Source: an uncultured Flavobacteriaceae bacterium (GTDB taxonomy: Bacteria > Bacteroidota > Bacteroidia > Flavobacteriales > Flavobacteriaceae). Taken from it: a stretch of 64,000 nt of DNA. A program made the position numbers and the translations under genes. The stretch lies in the NCBI GenBank assembly GCA_947500585.1, contig CANMSN010000001.1, forward strand, positions 372,001-436,000, read 5' to 3'. Below the pieces are notes generated by a model. That model was not told where the DNA came from. It did not search any database and worked only from the letters and a program-made list of their open reading frames with translations. This document shows, piece after piece, positions 27,206 through 37,696 of this stretch (the stretch's first letter is position 1; the number at the start of each line of letters is the position of its first letter).

Positions 27206-30200
27206 CCCTATTTCTAGACCTTCTAGTTCTACAAATTGAATAACCTTATTTTCACTAAAAGCATATGGACTATTCCAAGGATACTTACCAGATAAAGGGT
27301 CTCTCGCAAAAAACCTTCCTACCCTAGGGTCATGCATCCTGTATTTGAAGTTATAGCTATTCCCCTCACCTTTAACTTCATCATCTTTCTCCTGCCCTTG
27401 GAAGCCGTATCTGTAAGAGTCCGAGCTTCCGTGGCGGTTAGGTAGCAATTGCCCGAAAGGGTAGTAATCATTAAATGTAAGAACGTCCGGTTTAAAGGTA
27501 TTATTATTTTGTGTATCTACCAATTTTCTATCACTAATTACCGATAGTACATTACCTAAATGGTTGCTTAGCTCGTAACGTTTATTACCTACGGTATTCG
27601 TTATTTCGCTACCAAGTATGGCGTCTTCTTCTGTGTATTTTTGTATACCAAGCCTAGAACTGCCATAAATATGGTGTTCTGAAAGTTTTAATCCTACTAC
27701 TTCTGTTACTAGTGAACTACTACTCGTATTAGAATTTATAGTCTGTGCTGTAGGTTCTAACTCAACTGTTTCTTCTTCTATTGGTAAATTACTAAGACTA
27801 GGATCTATATACAAACGGGCTTTTGCGCCTTCTTCTAAATAAGAATCTGGTGTTATTAATACAGATTTACCAGACTTAACAGTAATATCTGCTGCAGGTA
27901 GCGCGGTATAGTTTTTAAAGATAATGTTTCCTCCGGCTTCTATATTTTCTATACCCATGTGTACTGTACCTTCTGGCACATAAAAATCGGCTTGGTTAGC
28001 TATTTCTATAAGGCCTTTATTGTATACCGCCATAACATTGCCTTGGGCGTCGCGTATATAGTAGGTATGAGTAGCATTATCGGTAACACCTAATGGAATG
28101 TTGGTTTTTGCTATACGGTTGCCCAGTCCGTCATACTCAAAACTTATAATGGCACCGTCGCTTTTAGTTATACTGGCTACTTTACCGTCTACACGCCAAT
28201 CAATATGTGTTATACCTTCTTGGGCATCACTTATTAACTGCCCAATAGCGTCGTATTGGTAGTTGGCACCATCAAATTCTCCTGAAGACTCATTTAGAGT
28301 ACCGATAGCTTGACCACTATCTATATCTGCAGGAAAATTTGGATCTAATGACGCATTATCACTAACTGCATATAAACGGTTATTTTTTAATTCTGTATTA
28401 CTTACATTACTATTATAAGTATAGGTTAGCTCATCCATTGGTGTGCCTCCTGACCAACGTTTAAGACTTTGTAGATTTCCGTTTTTATCGTAACTATATT
28501 CTGATTGGTATGCCTCTGTATTTGAAGCTAAATCGTAACTATCCATACTGGCAATACGATTTAACTGATCATAGGTATAATTGTTTTGTAATACACTTAA
28601 TGGACTCTCATTTAAATCTATTAAACTGGTAACCATTGTTTTTATGTTACCGTTATATAGATTATTAGAGTTTGGGTTAGCTCCAGTTTCTGCTACTGTA
28701 AAAGGATTGGTTCCTCCTACAGTTATATAATCGCCACTAAAGTAGTTTAGTGAATATGCAAAAGCATCTGTTGCTGTATTTGTACCATCATCGCCACCTA
28801 TATCGGTAACTCCTGCTGCTTCTCCGTTAACACCTTTTAACCAGCCTTGTATGGTATAGGCATAGTCTAAACCTTGTACCTTTTGCGCTCCTAAAACGGT
28901 TCGTGCTAGTGGCCCGTGTTCATAATAATTATAGCTAGCATCTGTTTCCCAAAGCACACCATTACGTGAGGTTTCTACAGATATAATTCTGTTATCGGCA
29001 TCATAATCGTAACGATGCATAAACTGGTCGTCTTGGTCTTTTTGATAGGTGACTTGCTTAACGTTTCCGCTTATTAAATCGTAATCATAATCCGTTGTTT
29101 TTATTGTTTTGTGGGCGCCATCTCCTAAATACACATAATATCCTATTTTTTTTACGTTACCGTGTATATCGTAATCGTAAAAAATAGCGTTGTTACAATC
29201 TAACCCAGAGTTTGAGTCTTCTAAATAAATTACAGAAGTGACTCTATTACGCGTATTAGATTGTGTAAACCCTTCTGCTGAAGCTAATGTAGAAGGGCTT
29301 GTGTACATTGTTTTGGTAATTTGTTCTTTTAGAGCAAATACATTTGATGTTGCTAACTCTTCTCCATCTTTAATAATATCGCCTGACGCTGATAGTACAA
29401 GCTTACCATTATCTGAAATAATAACATCTGTATTTAAATGCCCTTGAGCTGCTTCGGTAATTCTTCCTAAATCATCATATAAAGTATAACTTATAATTGT
29501 GTTATCTGGAACGCTTGCTTCTAATTGCTTAGCATTTTGTGAGGCTATAATACGTCCTAAATCATCGTATGCAAAACGCGTTTCGCCGCCATCTGGTGTG
29601 TTTTGCCATACCAATTGGTTTAAAGAATTATAACGGTATTGGGTTTTAAAGGTATGAATGGGTTCATCACCATTAACTATTTCGCTTACATCTAACCTAT
29701 CTACACCTTCTGGAGCTACCGTTTGTACTAAATTACCTGCCTGATCGTAGTAGTACAAGGTGTATTGGTATTCTTCATCTTCATAACCGGTAGTAAACGT
29801 TTCTACAACATCTTCAATACCTTGTTTTATATACTCTCTTTTAAACTTCTCTTTTAATTCGCTTAAATATGCATTATATGTTTCTTGCTTATAAGTTTCT
29901 GATACGCTGATTATTAATTCTTCACACTGCTCTTTAGGTGTTTGAACATTTTCCTCGATGGTTATACCTGCTTTAGGCTTCATGGGTGCAGGAGGACAAA
30001 TAGTAGAATAAGTATTCATAAATATATTATTTATGTAATCATTCCAATAAACATCATTTGGAGAAGACCCATTAATACTATTGTTTTCTGTATGATATGA
30101 CGCATAAGCACCTACGGCAAAATTCGTATATATATTACCATAGCCTAACTTATTATCGCCAAATTCTGATAATGTTAAATAGTTAACATCATAGGTAGAT

Positions 30201-33200
30201 GTGATATTTAAATCGGTAATATACTTTATGTAGGGATCTACTAAATAAGCATAATTGAAATTTCGGAAATACGCCAATATAGGATCTTCATCTTCCGAAA
30301 CGCCAGGTAAAGCAGGCAAATTTGATAAGAATAAGTTTGCTATTTTGGTAGATTCGCCTTCGTTATTAAATGCTAAAAAATCTATGTATTCTGTATATTT
30401 TGTATCAGCACTTAATGGCGCTACGGCTTGGGGGATACACGGAATACACTCCATGGGGGAAGTAACTTTACCAAGGGTAGAGATTATAATATCATAAAGG
30501 TCTCCAGAAATTGGATCTTGATGACCTAATTGTGCTATATTACCCCAACTATACCCTAAAAATGGCTCAGGGTAATTATATGGTAGTGAATCTGTATATT
30601 TTAATTTAGTTTTTACACTTATATTAGCACCATCCTCAAATACAAAGGGATGGGTATCATCCCAAGCTGCTTCTTGGTTTTCTTCAAAACGTAATCCTAT
30701 TCCGCCCTCGGGATCCGTAGTCCAGCCTCCAGTACTAACGTATACTTGTACGGAAGGGCCTGGATCTTGATTGGGCAATTGTATAGGTGTTGAACTGGGA
30801 AGCCCTATACCTTCATTAAATTCAAAGACTCTATTTACATCATTTATTTCGTACTCCAAATTAAAAATATCGAAAGCCATACCATGATACCAATTCCAAG
30901 AAAATCGATTTTTAGCATGAAAAAAACGATTAGGAGCAGATGTACTTTCATAAAATTCAACTTGTAATTTACCATTCTCTACACTAAATAGCTCTCCATT
31001 TATATAAAACGATGCATTATAATCTGATGGATTTTCTGAGTAATTAATAAAACTTACATTAAAATCTAAATCTACAAGCTCATTTAAAGAAAGCGGAAAA
31101 TTTCTTGGGCTAATTAAAACGGTTTTATTATAATCATTATCTCCCTGTGTGCCATCTCCAGTTACTCCACCACCAGAAACTTTTTTTCTTAAAGAAATTT
31201 GAGGCCTGTAACCTATACCTGAACCCGAAGTACTTATTGGATAAGAACTATTGTCAAAATCATAAAAATCACACATACGATTTTCTATATTAACAAATGT
31301 GGCACTAGCAGGATCTCCTCCTAAATTTTCTACATAACGATCAGTATCTATTACTGTATAAATATCTGTTATAAATGTTTGCGGAAAAGGTGTCTCAGAA
31401 ACCTCAGTAGAACCATTTATCTTATAATAAATACTATTGTTACCTGAAGCATTTAAATCGATATTAACAAACTCTTCTATAGAAGAAAAGTCACTTAATG
31501 GGATATGTTTAACGATCAATTCTTCTGGATCGTTAAAAAGACCTGTAAATATGTAACCATTACCTCCAAAATGATGCCCTCTGGTTGTAGAGGCATCTGA
31601 AGCAAAAAATATAGTAATGTAAGTACCGTAATCTGTAAATTTAGCATAGGTAGAATCAAAATCATAAACTTCATATCCACCAAATGCTTCACCATCACTA
31701 AAAGAATTGTTAACTCTTTCTCCAAAATCTGGTATTTGGCTAAATAAATTTTGATAACTTGTAAACGTATGAATATCAAAAGCGGTAGTGTTAGGATTTG
31801 CCTTACGATAGGCCAAACATTCGTTAAATAAATCTACCAATAAACGCTCTAAAAGCTCTTCTAATGGTATGGAGCTAGAATTACTAGGACAACTTACAAC
31901 ATTGTTTGTTGCACTGCCTCCATCTCCTGTATCACCTTCTGCACAAATATTATAGATTTCGCCTAAAACTTCACCTACCGTATTTTCTTTAGTTACAATT
32001 TCTCCATCACTATTAGTGGTACCTGCTATGGCACACTCCCCAATGGCAACACAAGTTGTTCCTGTTAATACAACTTCTTCAAGGATGCTCCCATTTAAAA
32101 CTTTAGCTAATATCTGAAAGCCAAATATGGTATTCCCATTTTCAAAATCTGATAGGGATTCATCATAATACAAATTTGAAAATTCAAGAATATGCCAACC
32201 AAAGCCCGAAACAGGGTTGTAGTTGTTCCAGTCTAAAGTTGCTGGTAAATTTAAAGTTACTGGATTATTACACTGTAATACTATTTCTGGTATAGTAATT
32301 TCTAAAGCACTTCCATTAATAATAGACGCTATATTTAAACTACTTGTTTCTCCTGTTACACCACCAAATGCTTCGTATAAATCTTTTGATAGATACTGCC
32401 CTGTGTAAGGTCTTGTATTTTCTCTAAAATCTATATCAGTACTCGAGCCATCAACTTCTTGTACCAGTCTATTTAAGAATGACCCTAAATCTAGTAATAA
32501 TGGACATTCTCCTGTTTGTACAAACGTATTTACATTTGCTTCATCCTCTATCGATGCAATTAAATCATCTACATCAAGCTCAGAATCATACCCTATATCA
32601 TTAGGCACAAAGCGTTTAGTTTTTTCTTGATATAGGTGAGATCCGGATACATTACAAAACTGAGGCGTATTTAAATTATTTATATAACTAATTATATCAC
32701 CCTGTTGAGTGTATTCTTTAATAACATTGGTTAATGTTGATGCACCTTCTGCCCCTATACACCCATTATAACAGCCTTCTTTTTTTGCATAAACATTTAA
32801 AAACACATATTGTATTTTCTGCTTTAAGGCCACATAAAAACTTTTATAAGTATTCCATACTCTATCCTGTTGATCAGTACTAGGTAAATTATCTATAACG
32901 TCAAAACTAAAAGGTGTAACATCGCTACAAGTGGTTAAACCATTACATACTACGGCTTTGTATGCTACTTCTATCATACTTATACCGTTACCTTCATAAT
33001 TGTTATCTATAGCCTCAAGCATAATAGCCTGTCGCCAACCATAAACTGTATTTGTTTCATAGTCGCTTCCTAAAGTATTTTTAAAATAGGGGTCTAGATT
33101 ATATATTTGGTCTTCATTGTCAAATACATCTGCTTCTTGAGCTGCTTCGAAATTTGCGATGTTACTTAAATAATCATCATACCCATCTGTATCTAAACCT

Positions 33201-36200
33201 TGAATAATTTGATTATCTGTTAAAGTACATAACTGCGATGTATAGTCTAAATAACAATTTTCTGGGTGGTATTGTATCAGCGATTCTGCCCATGTATCTT
33301 CCCAGTAATCTAAAAAGTCTTTTACGTTAGCTAAATTTTGAGGGCTTACCCAATAGTACTTTACTGTTTCATCTTCATTCAGTTCTTGATTAGGTGTAAT
33401 ACCCTCTTGTATTTCAGGAATAAAAATACCTGCTTCGTTTTGTATAACTTCTATTCTAGCTTCTTCACCATATGCATCGTAATAAAACGCAGGTGACCTC
33501 CAATCTGTACCTCCAGATGCGCCATTAACTATTAAGCTATTGTTTTCATTAAAAATACTTAATGGGTCTTGAATAGCTAAAACAGGATCTCCGTTTTCAT
33601 CTAAAAGTTCTGTTACGCCATCGGTATCATATACTGTTGTAAATTCAATATTGCCATATTGTCCGTAAGGACTTAAATCTTGTAATAATAATCCATTATT
33701 TACAATACATGTAGATAACGCTGGTGTACTACATAAAGCTTGACATGCTTCTATTAATAATTCCCACTCTCTGGAATATGTTATAATTAAGGCATTTACT
33801 TCACTTGCATCTATATCTTCTGTTCCATTATTGTCATCATTTGATTGGGGAATATTAACGGTAATATAACCTTCTGCATTAGTACCGCTTAAAGTAAAAT
33901 CATCTGTACTTCCATAATAATATTTTAACTCTTCTAGTATGTAATCATTCTGTGACCCTAGGTCAGTTATACAATTATCACAGTTATCATCGCAAATATC
34001 TAAACTTGCTTCTGGGGCAAAATTTTCTGGGTTTATATAACATGATGTGTTATTAGGGTTTTGTAATTGCTCTATATAATCGTTAGCATGCCTATTTAAA
34101 GCATCTTCATTAATTACAAGGTTTTTATAGAGTGTGTAAGTACCAATATTTAAGAGTTGATCAGGTATACCTATAGGTTCACTTGAAGCATTTATTATAG
34201 CATTGATGCCTAAAAACGTATCTTCATTATCTTGAGGACCCAATAATTCATTAGCACAATCATCTTTTAAGCTTATATTTAAATCAAATTCAAATGGATA
34301 GGATACATCTGCACAGTTTGAGTCTGGAATAAAATCAGCTAATTCATCTATAGTGTAAGTAAAGCTATAATCTGATGCATCTGAGGCTACCAATAATTGT
34401 TTTGATACTTGTAGACCATCTTGTAAGTTTCCAAATCTTGAAGTCCCGTATTTAATATTATTATCTAAACCTGTATCTGAGTCTAATGCATTTTGTTTAT
34501 TTAAAACATCTGTAATAAGTGGTGCAGGATCATTAATATTTATACTTTCTAATTGACCTGGTGTCCCGCCTGTTAAGGCTGTTGCAATGGTTCTGCCTTG
34601 TGGATCTATATAACTTACACTGACTTGGTTATTTGGGTCTACAACCATATTTTTTTTATAATGCAATACATTACCAACATTACCCCCAAATAGTCTAGTA
34701 AGCTCTTCTTGAGATGGTGTTGAATAATAGTATTTCATTTCATGCCCTGTTTCTAATTGATGTTTAAGCCCTACACCGCCTTTACGTCTTATACGGCCTG
34801 TGTTATCTGGTGTATATTCTATTTGAGAAAACGGGTAATTTTCAGCATTAGGCACATAATCTTGAAGCGTATTGGTTAGACTTGAAGCGCCATAGTATTT
34901 GCTTGCGCCATTTGCTGTAGACATGCCAGAGGTGCTTATTCCACAAATATTACTCCCCTGATCCCAGTCAAAATCTTTTTGTGTGTAGATTTCATCATCA
35001 AGATTTAAATTAAAATCTGAATAAAATTTTAGTTTATTATCTCCTGCTGGTACTGGTAAAACCTCTATGGCTGGTCTACCTTGGTTATCGTAAATAACTT
35101 CGCCAACTATAGCATTATTATCACTATTTATTTTCGTTACTGTTTGCCTGTTGCGTAATGTGCCATCAAAATAACTTACTACTTCTTTTTTCTTTCCTTC
35201 TTCGGCATAACTTGCTTGGAATTGCCAGTTTTTATCATTTTCGTGTCCCGTTATAGCTATAAAATGGTTACTCCAATCGTTAACTTTTGTTTTAGCTGAA
35301 TCACCTGAACTCCAATTACCATATTTATATATGGAAGGGTTTGTATTTATATGCCTGCCAACACCTCGTACTCGATAAACTATATACCCATCTGAATATA
35401 TTAAGGGAATTTGATAAGTTAAATTCTCTGTAGAAATTCTTGTGCTGTTTAATTTAAAAGCTTCATCGTCTAAATCAATATATTCTGCACTCAGTAGTGT
35501 TGTATTACTAATATCGTCATTATATCCATCAATCCAGGTCCACTCCAAATCATAAGATTCTGCTCCTGCTATTTCTAACCATTGTATGTTTAAACAATTA
35601 CAATTTATTGTGTTACCGTTTTCATCTTGATAAGAGTTTAAATTAGATGCAATAGTTGTTAACGTACTACTTAATTCATAATAGCGTTCTGTTTTAAAAC
35701 CTAATTCTATAGAAACATTAGGAGGTGATGTTGTTGTATTTATAGGTGTGCTAGCGTCATTTAAGTCTTCTGTTTTAATACTTAAAACTTTAATTTTTAC
35801 ACCGTGAGAATTTGGTAGTTCGTGTTGGTTTATATTTATGTAGTTTCCTGTATCTAAAATAGGATTGTATTCTACCTCTAAAGCATTTGCGCCATCTAGC
35901 AAATAAACAGGCCCATCTGTTCCGTCAGACAAAATTGGGGTAACCTCTAATTCTATGGTGTATTTAAACCAATAGTGTGGCGGTGAATCAGTATCAATAG
36001 CCAATTTTAAATATGATACTGGAGATAAAGAAATTAAATCTAATACGCCTATTTCTGAATCTTGTATTTGAAGCAATGTAGCAGATGATAATGCATTATC
36101 AATATCGGTAGATAAAAAAGGTTGATTCTCGCTATAATTATAATTTTGCGAATAACTTAAATTAACTCCAATACAAATCGCTAATATCAATACATGCCTT

Positions 36201-36238
36201 TTCAAGTTTATTAAATAGATAAATACATTTGATTTCAT
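26462..36238 (-). CDS. Giant secreted RHS/YD-repeat polymorphic toxin
   Basis: About 3258 residues with a signal peptide (LAICIGVNLSYSQ). The first ~2150 residues hold DUF6443-like and beta-rich segments with many paired cysteines. YD repeats begin around residue 2160 (YYYDQAGNLVQTVAPEGVDR, FAYDDLGRIIASQ) and continue to the RHS core DPRVGRFFARDPLSGKYPW, followed by the AHH nuclease module. In other systems the YD repeats form a closed shell around the toxin. I use the ATG at 36238; an alternative at 36262 overlaps the previous gene by 17 bases and adds 8 residues. It lacks a type IX sorting domain. Gene order suggests export by the T2SS-like machine of the same operon. Confidence 0.9.
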   Translation of the reverse strand: MKSNVFIYLINLKRHVLILAICIGVNLSYSQNYNYSENQPFLSTDIDNALSSATLLQIQDSEIGVLDLISLSPVSYLKLAIDTDSPPHYWFKYTIELEVTPILSDGTDGPVYLLDGANALEVEYNPILDTGNYININQHELPNSHGVKIKVLSIKTEDLNDASTPINTTTSPPNVSIELGFKTERYYELSSTLTTIASNLNSYQDENGNTINCNCLNIQWLEIAGAESYDLEWTWIDGYNDDISNTTLLSAEYIDLDDEAFKLNSTRISTENLTYQIPLIYSDGYIVYRVRGVGRHINTNPSIYKYGNWSSGDSAKTKVNDWSNHFIAITGHENDKNWQFQASYAEEGKKKEVVSYFDGTLRNRQTVTKINSDNNAIVGEVIYDNQGRPAIEVLPVPAGDNKLKFYSDFNLNLDDEIYTQKDFDWDQGSNICGISTSGMSTANGASKYYGASSLTNTLQDYVPNAENYPFSQIEYTPDNTGRIRRKGGVGLKHQLETGHEMKYYYSTPSQEELTRLFGGNVGNVLHYKKNMVVDPNNQVSVSYIDPQGRTIATALTGGTPGQLESININDPAPLITDVLNKQNALDSDTGLDNNIKYGTSRFGNLQDGLQVSKQLLVASDASDYSFTYTIDELADFIPDSNCADVSYPFEFDLNISLKDDCANELLGPQDNEDTFLGINAIINASSEPIGIPDQLLNIGTYTLYKNLVINEDALNRHANDYIEQLQNPNNTSCYINPENFAPEASLDICDDNCDNCITDLGSQNDYILEELKYYYGSTDDFTLSGTNAEGYITVNIPQSNDDNNGTEDIDASEVNALIITYSREWELLIEACQALCSTPALSTCIVNNGLLLQDLSPYGQYGNIEFTTVYDTDGVTELLDENGDPVLAIQDPLSIFNENNSLIVNGASGGTDWRSPAFYYDAYGEEARIEVIQNEAGIFIPEIQEGITPNQELNEDETVKYYWVSPQNLANVKDFLDYWEDTWAESLIQYHPENCYLDYTSQLCTLTDNQIIQGLDTDGYDDYLSNIANFEAAQEADVFDNEDQIYNLDPYFKNTLGSDYETNTVYGWRQAIMLEAIDNNYEGNGISMIEVAYKAVVCNGLTTCSDVTPFSFDVIDNLPSTDQQDRVWNTYKSFYVALKQKIQYVFLNVYAKKEGCYNGCIGAEGASTLTNVIKEYTQQGDIISYINNLNTPQFCNVSGSHLYQEKTKRFVPNDIGYDSELDVDDLIASIEDEANVNTFVQTGECPLLLDLGSFLNRLVQEVDGSSTDIDFRENTRPYTGQYLSKDLYEAFGGVTGETSSLNIASIINGSALEITIPEIVLQCNNPVTLNLPATLDWNNYNPVSGFGWHILEFSNLYYDESLSDFENGNTIFGFQILAKVLNGSILEEVVLTGTTCVAIGECAIAGTTNSDGEIVTKENTVGEVLGEIYNICAEGDTGDGGSATNNVVSCPSNSSSIPLEELLERLLVDLFNECLAYRKANPNTTAFDIHTFTSYQNLFSQIPDFGERVNNSFSDGEAFGGYEVYDFDSTYAKFTDYGTYITIFFASDASTTRGHHFGGNGYIFTGLFNDPEELIVKHIPLSDFSSIEEFVNIDLNASGNNSIYYKINGSTEVSETPFPQTFITDIYTVIDTDRYVENLGGDPASATFVNIENRMCDFYDFDNSSYPISTSGSGIGYRPQISLRKKVSGGGVTGDGTQGDNDYNKTVLISPRNFPLSLNELVDLDFNVSFINYSENPSDYNASFYINGELFSVENGKLQVEFYESTSAPNRFFHAKNRFSWNWYHGMAFDIFNLEYEINDVNRVFEFNEGIGLPSSTPIQLPNQDPGPSVQVYVSTGGWTTDPEGGIGLRFEENQEAAWDDTHPFVFEDGANISVKTKLKYTDSLPYNYPEPFLGYSWGNIAQLGHQDPISGDLYDIIISTLGKVTSPMECIPCIPQAVAPLSADTKYTEYIDFLAFNNEGESTKIANLFLSNLPALPGVSEDEDPILAYFRNFNYAYLVDPYIKYITDLNITSTYDVNYLTLSEFGDNKLGYGNIYTNFAVGAYASYHTENNSINGSSPNDVYWNDYINNIFMNTYSTICPPAPMKPKAGITIEENVQTPKEQCEELIISVSETYKQETYNAYLSELKEKFKREYIKQGIEDVVETFTTGYEDEEYQYTLYYYDQAGNLVQTVAPEGVDRLDVSEIVNGDEPIHTFKTQYRYNSLNQLVWQNTPDGGETRFAYDDLGRIIASQNAKQLEASVPDNTIISYTLYDDLGRITEAAQGHLNTDVIISDNGKLVLSASGDIIKDGEELATSNVFALKEQITKTMYTSPSTLASAEGFTQSNTRNRVTSVIYLEDSNSGLDCNNAIFYDYDIHGNVKKIGYYVYLGDGAHKTIKTTDYDYDLISGNVKQVTYQKDQDDQFMHRYDYDADNRIISVETSRNGVLWETDASYNYYEHGPLARTVLGAQKVQGLDYAYTIQGWLKGVNGEAAGVTDIGGDDGTNTATDAFAYSLNYFSGDYITVGGTNPFTVAETGANPNSNNLYNGNIKTMVTSLIDLNESPLSVLQNNYTYDQLNRIASMDSYDLASNTEAYQSEYSYDKNGNLQSLKRWSGGTPMDELTYTYNSNVSNTELKNNRLYAVSDNASLDPNFPADIDSGQAIGTLNESSGEFDGANYQYDAIGQLISDAQEGITHIDWRVDGKVASITKSDGAIISFEYDGLGNRIAKTNIPLGVTDNATHTYYIRDAQGNVMAVYNKGLIEIANQADFYVPEGTVHMGIENIEAGGNIIFKNYTALPAADITVKSGKSVLITPDSYLEEGAKARLYIDPSLSNLPIEEETVELEPTAQTINSNTSSSSLVTEVVGLKLSEHHIYGSSRLGIQKYTEEDAILGSEITNTVGNKRYELSNHLGNVLSVISDRKLVDTQNNNTFKPDVLTFNDYYPFGQLLPNRHGSSDSYRYGFQGQEKDDEVKGEGNSYNFKYRMHDPRVGRFFARDPLSGKYPWNSPYAFSENKVIQFVELEGLEIGMSHIYASVSPEAYQGTAEQVSVETMHYALDGIGLVPVFGEPADALNGVIYSFEGRKWEAGLSFASTLPLIGYGATATKYGGKINKGIKAARVTLSLAERTALYERLRPTASKALGLALDGAGLLKRAGDQAHHIISLNFIKNNKHIGNLVENGWDINKKINGKWLSSAPESIWRKGFHGNAPAYDKYLNKQINDFIEETGGVGLENFLEKSVIPKMDKMLDKMYEVYKKTGENMNDQFLKINEKLKI

Positions 36239-36245
36239 ACTATAA

Positions 36246-37019
36246 TTAGTTTTTTGTAGCATTTATTAATTGGTATGCTTTAAGATTATTTGATGGCTTT
36301 ATTTCATTATTAGAAATACTGATATATTTTAATAATGAGAAGGTATTTGCTGAATTAATATTTTGGCTATTGAAATTTGAAAACGTTATTTCTAGCCTAG
36401 GATTAGACGTGACAGACTTACCATTACTCTCTTTAAAAACAGAGGGGTTTAACAAGTATAATAACTGCTTTTTTATTGTAAAATCATCTGCGTTTATATA
36501 CGTAACTACCTTGCTATAGGGCAGTAAGCTTATGTTTTTAGAGGTAAGCTCACAGATATATATGTCCTTATTTAAAGAGACACTTGTTTTTTCAAAATAA
36601 CTTAAAAACGCTGTTAAATCTACTAATTGATGCGTTTGTTCATTAAGTGCTTGCTCTGTATATAACATAGCCTTTTCGTCATGATTTATTTTTAAATATG
36701 CTTCGTTTAATTGTATAAACTCGGTGTTCTTTATCTTAGAATAAAGCTCTCCCTGGTCTTTAATTACTTTACCCGTATAAAACTCTGTAACTTCTATTGT
36801 TTGATGATCTTTGAATAATTCATATTTTACATTAAAAGCATACTTACTTTTACTTTCATAAGTTTCTTTTACTTTTTGAAATACTTCTTCAATAGTCAGT
36901 TTATCATTTTGTGAGTAGCCAGTGTAATTTAGAAACACACAAAAAAGAACTAAAACTATATACTTAGTATTGATACTGTTTTTTATAACCTGAATAGAAG
37001 GGATATTTTTTGCCATCAT
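36246..37019 (-). CDS. LolA-like secreted protein
   Basis: A 257-residue exported protein (hydrophobic segment then NYTGYSQ). The mature sequence, with IEEVFQKVKETYESKSKYAFNVKYE, EFYTGKVIKDQGELYSKI and VVTYINADDFTIKKQLLYL, follows the half-barrel pattern of LolA/LolB-like proteins that carry lipids or hydrophobic chains through the periplasm. It is tightly packed between the small YD protein and the RHS toxin, so it may assist export or assembly of these. The fold assignment is by pattern only. Confidence 0.5.
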   Translation of the reverse strand: MMAKNIPSIQVIKNSINTKYIVLVLFCVFLNYTGYSQNDKLTIEEVFQKVKETYESKSKYAFNVKYELFKDHQTIEVTEFYTGKVIKDQGELYSKIKNTEFIQLNEAYLKINHDEKAMLYTEQALNEQTHQLVDLTAFLSYFEKTSVSLNKDIYICELTSKNISLLPYSKVVTYINADDFTIKKQLLYLLNPSVFKESNGKSVTSNPRLEITFSNFNSQNINSANTFSLLKYISISNNEIKPSNNLKAYQLINATKN

Positions 37020-37054
37020 TTTTCTGTAACTTAAAACGTATTCATTATGTATTT

Positions 37055-37675
37055 CTATAACTGCGTGTTTAATTTAGAATTTCCAGATCGTGTTTCTTGA
37101 ATCGTGTAAACTCCTTTTTCTGTTTCTTTTTTAACACGCACTAAACCTCCTTCTTTATCATACTCATAGAAAGTAGCATAATTGTTTTCGTCAAGTTCTG
37201 CCATTAAGCGTTGTGTTTCCTGGTCGTAAACAAAACTCTTCATTGAGCCATTATAGGGTAAAAATCGAAGATCATCAATATAATAACTTCCATCTATTGG
37301 GAAATTACCATTACCAGTACCATCATCATACCCTGTGTTTATTACAGACATATTCATAAAGCAATTTTCATCAGGTGTTGTTACAACGCCTGTAATACGC
37401 TGCCAGCCTTCTATTATATTACCACTAACATAAAATTTTTCTACGTCAACAATATTTGCTCCATTATCATCAAGAAATTCTATTTCTAAAAAAATATTAT
37501 TAGTATAAGTGGTTATAGATTTGTTAGAATCGTAGGCTTGATGCTTAACCCAGCAACTAATTATATAATCTTTCCCCTTTTTTGGAGAGAATGAATGGCA
37601 AGGGTTAAACTGCCCAAAACTAGACTGCAAGCATATTGTAAATACAGTTATAGTTAATATTATTTTTAGTTTCAT
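37055..37675 (-). CDS. Small secreted protein with carbohydrate-binding-like and single YD segments
   Basis: A 206-residue protein with its own signal peptide (CLQSSFGQ). Residues 25-140 resemble a CBM-like beta-sandwich (YIISCWVKHQA onward to SYYIDDLRFLPYNG). The end, MKSFVYDQETQRLMAELDEN with FYEYDKEGGLVRVKKETE, is the tail normally seen at the C-terminus of giant SpvB-like proteins of Bacteroidota. Here that tail is a separate secreted polypeptide encoded 21 bases after the 2044-residue protein, as if the large protein had been split. Confidence 0.65.
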   Translation of the reverse strand: MKLKIILTITVFTICLQSSFGQFNPCHSFSPKKGKDYIISCWVKHQAYDSNKSITTYTNNIFLEIEFLDDNGANIVDVEKFYVSGNIIEGWQRITGVVTTPDENCFMNMSVINTGYDDGTGNGNFPIDGSYYIDDLRFLPYNGSMKSFVYDQETQRLMAELDENNYATFYEYDKEGGLVRVKKETEKGVYTIQETRSGNSKLNTQL

Positions 37676-37696
37676 AATTTTGTAATTAATTTATTA

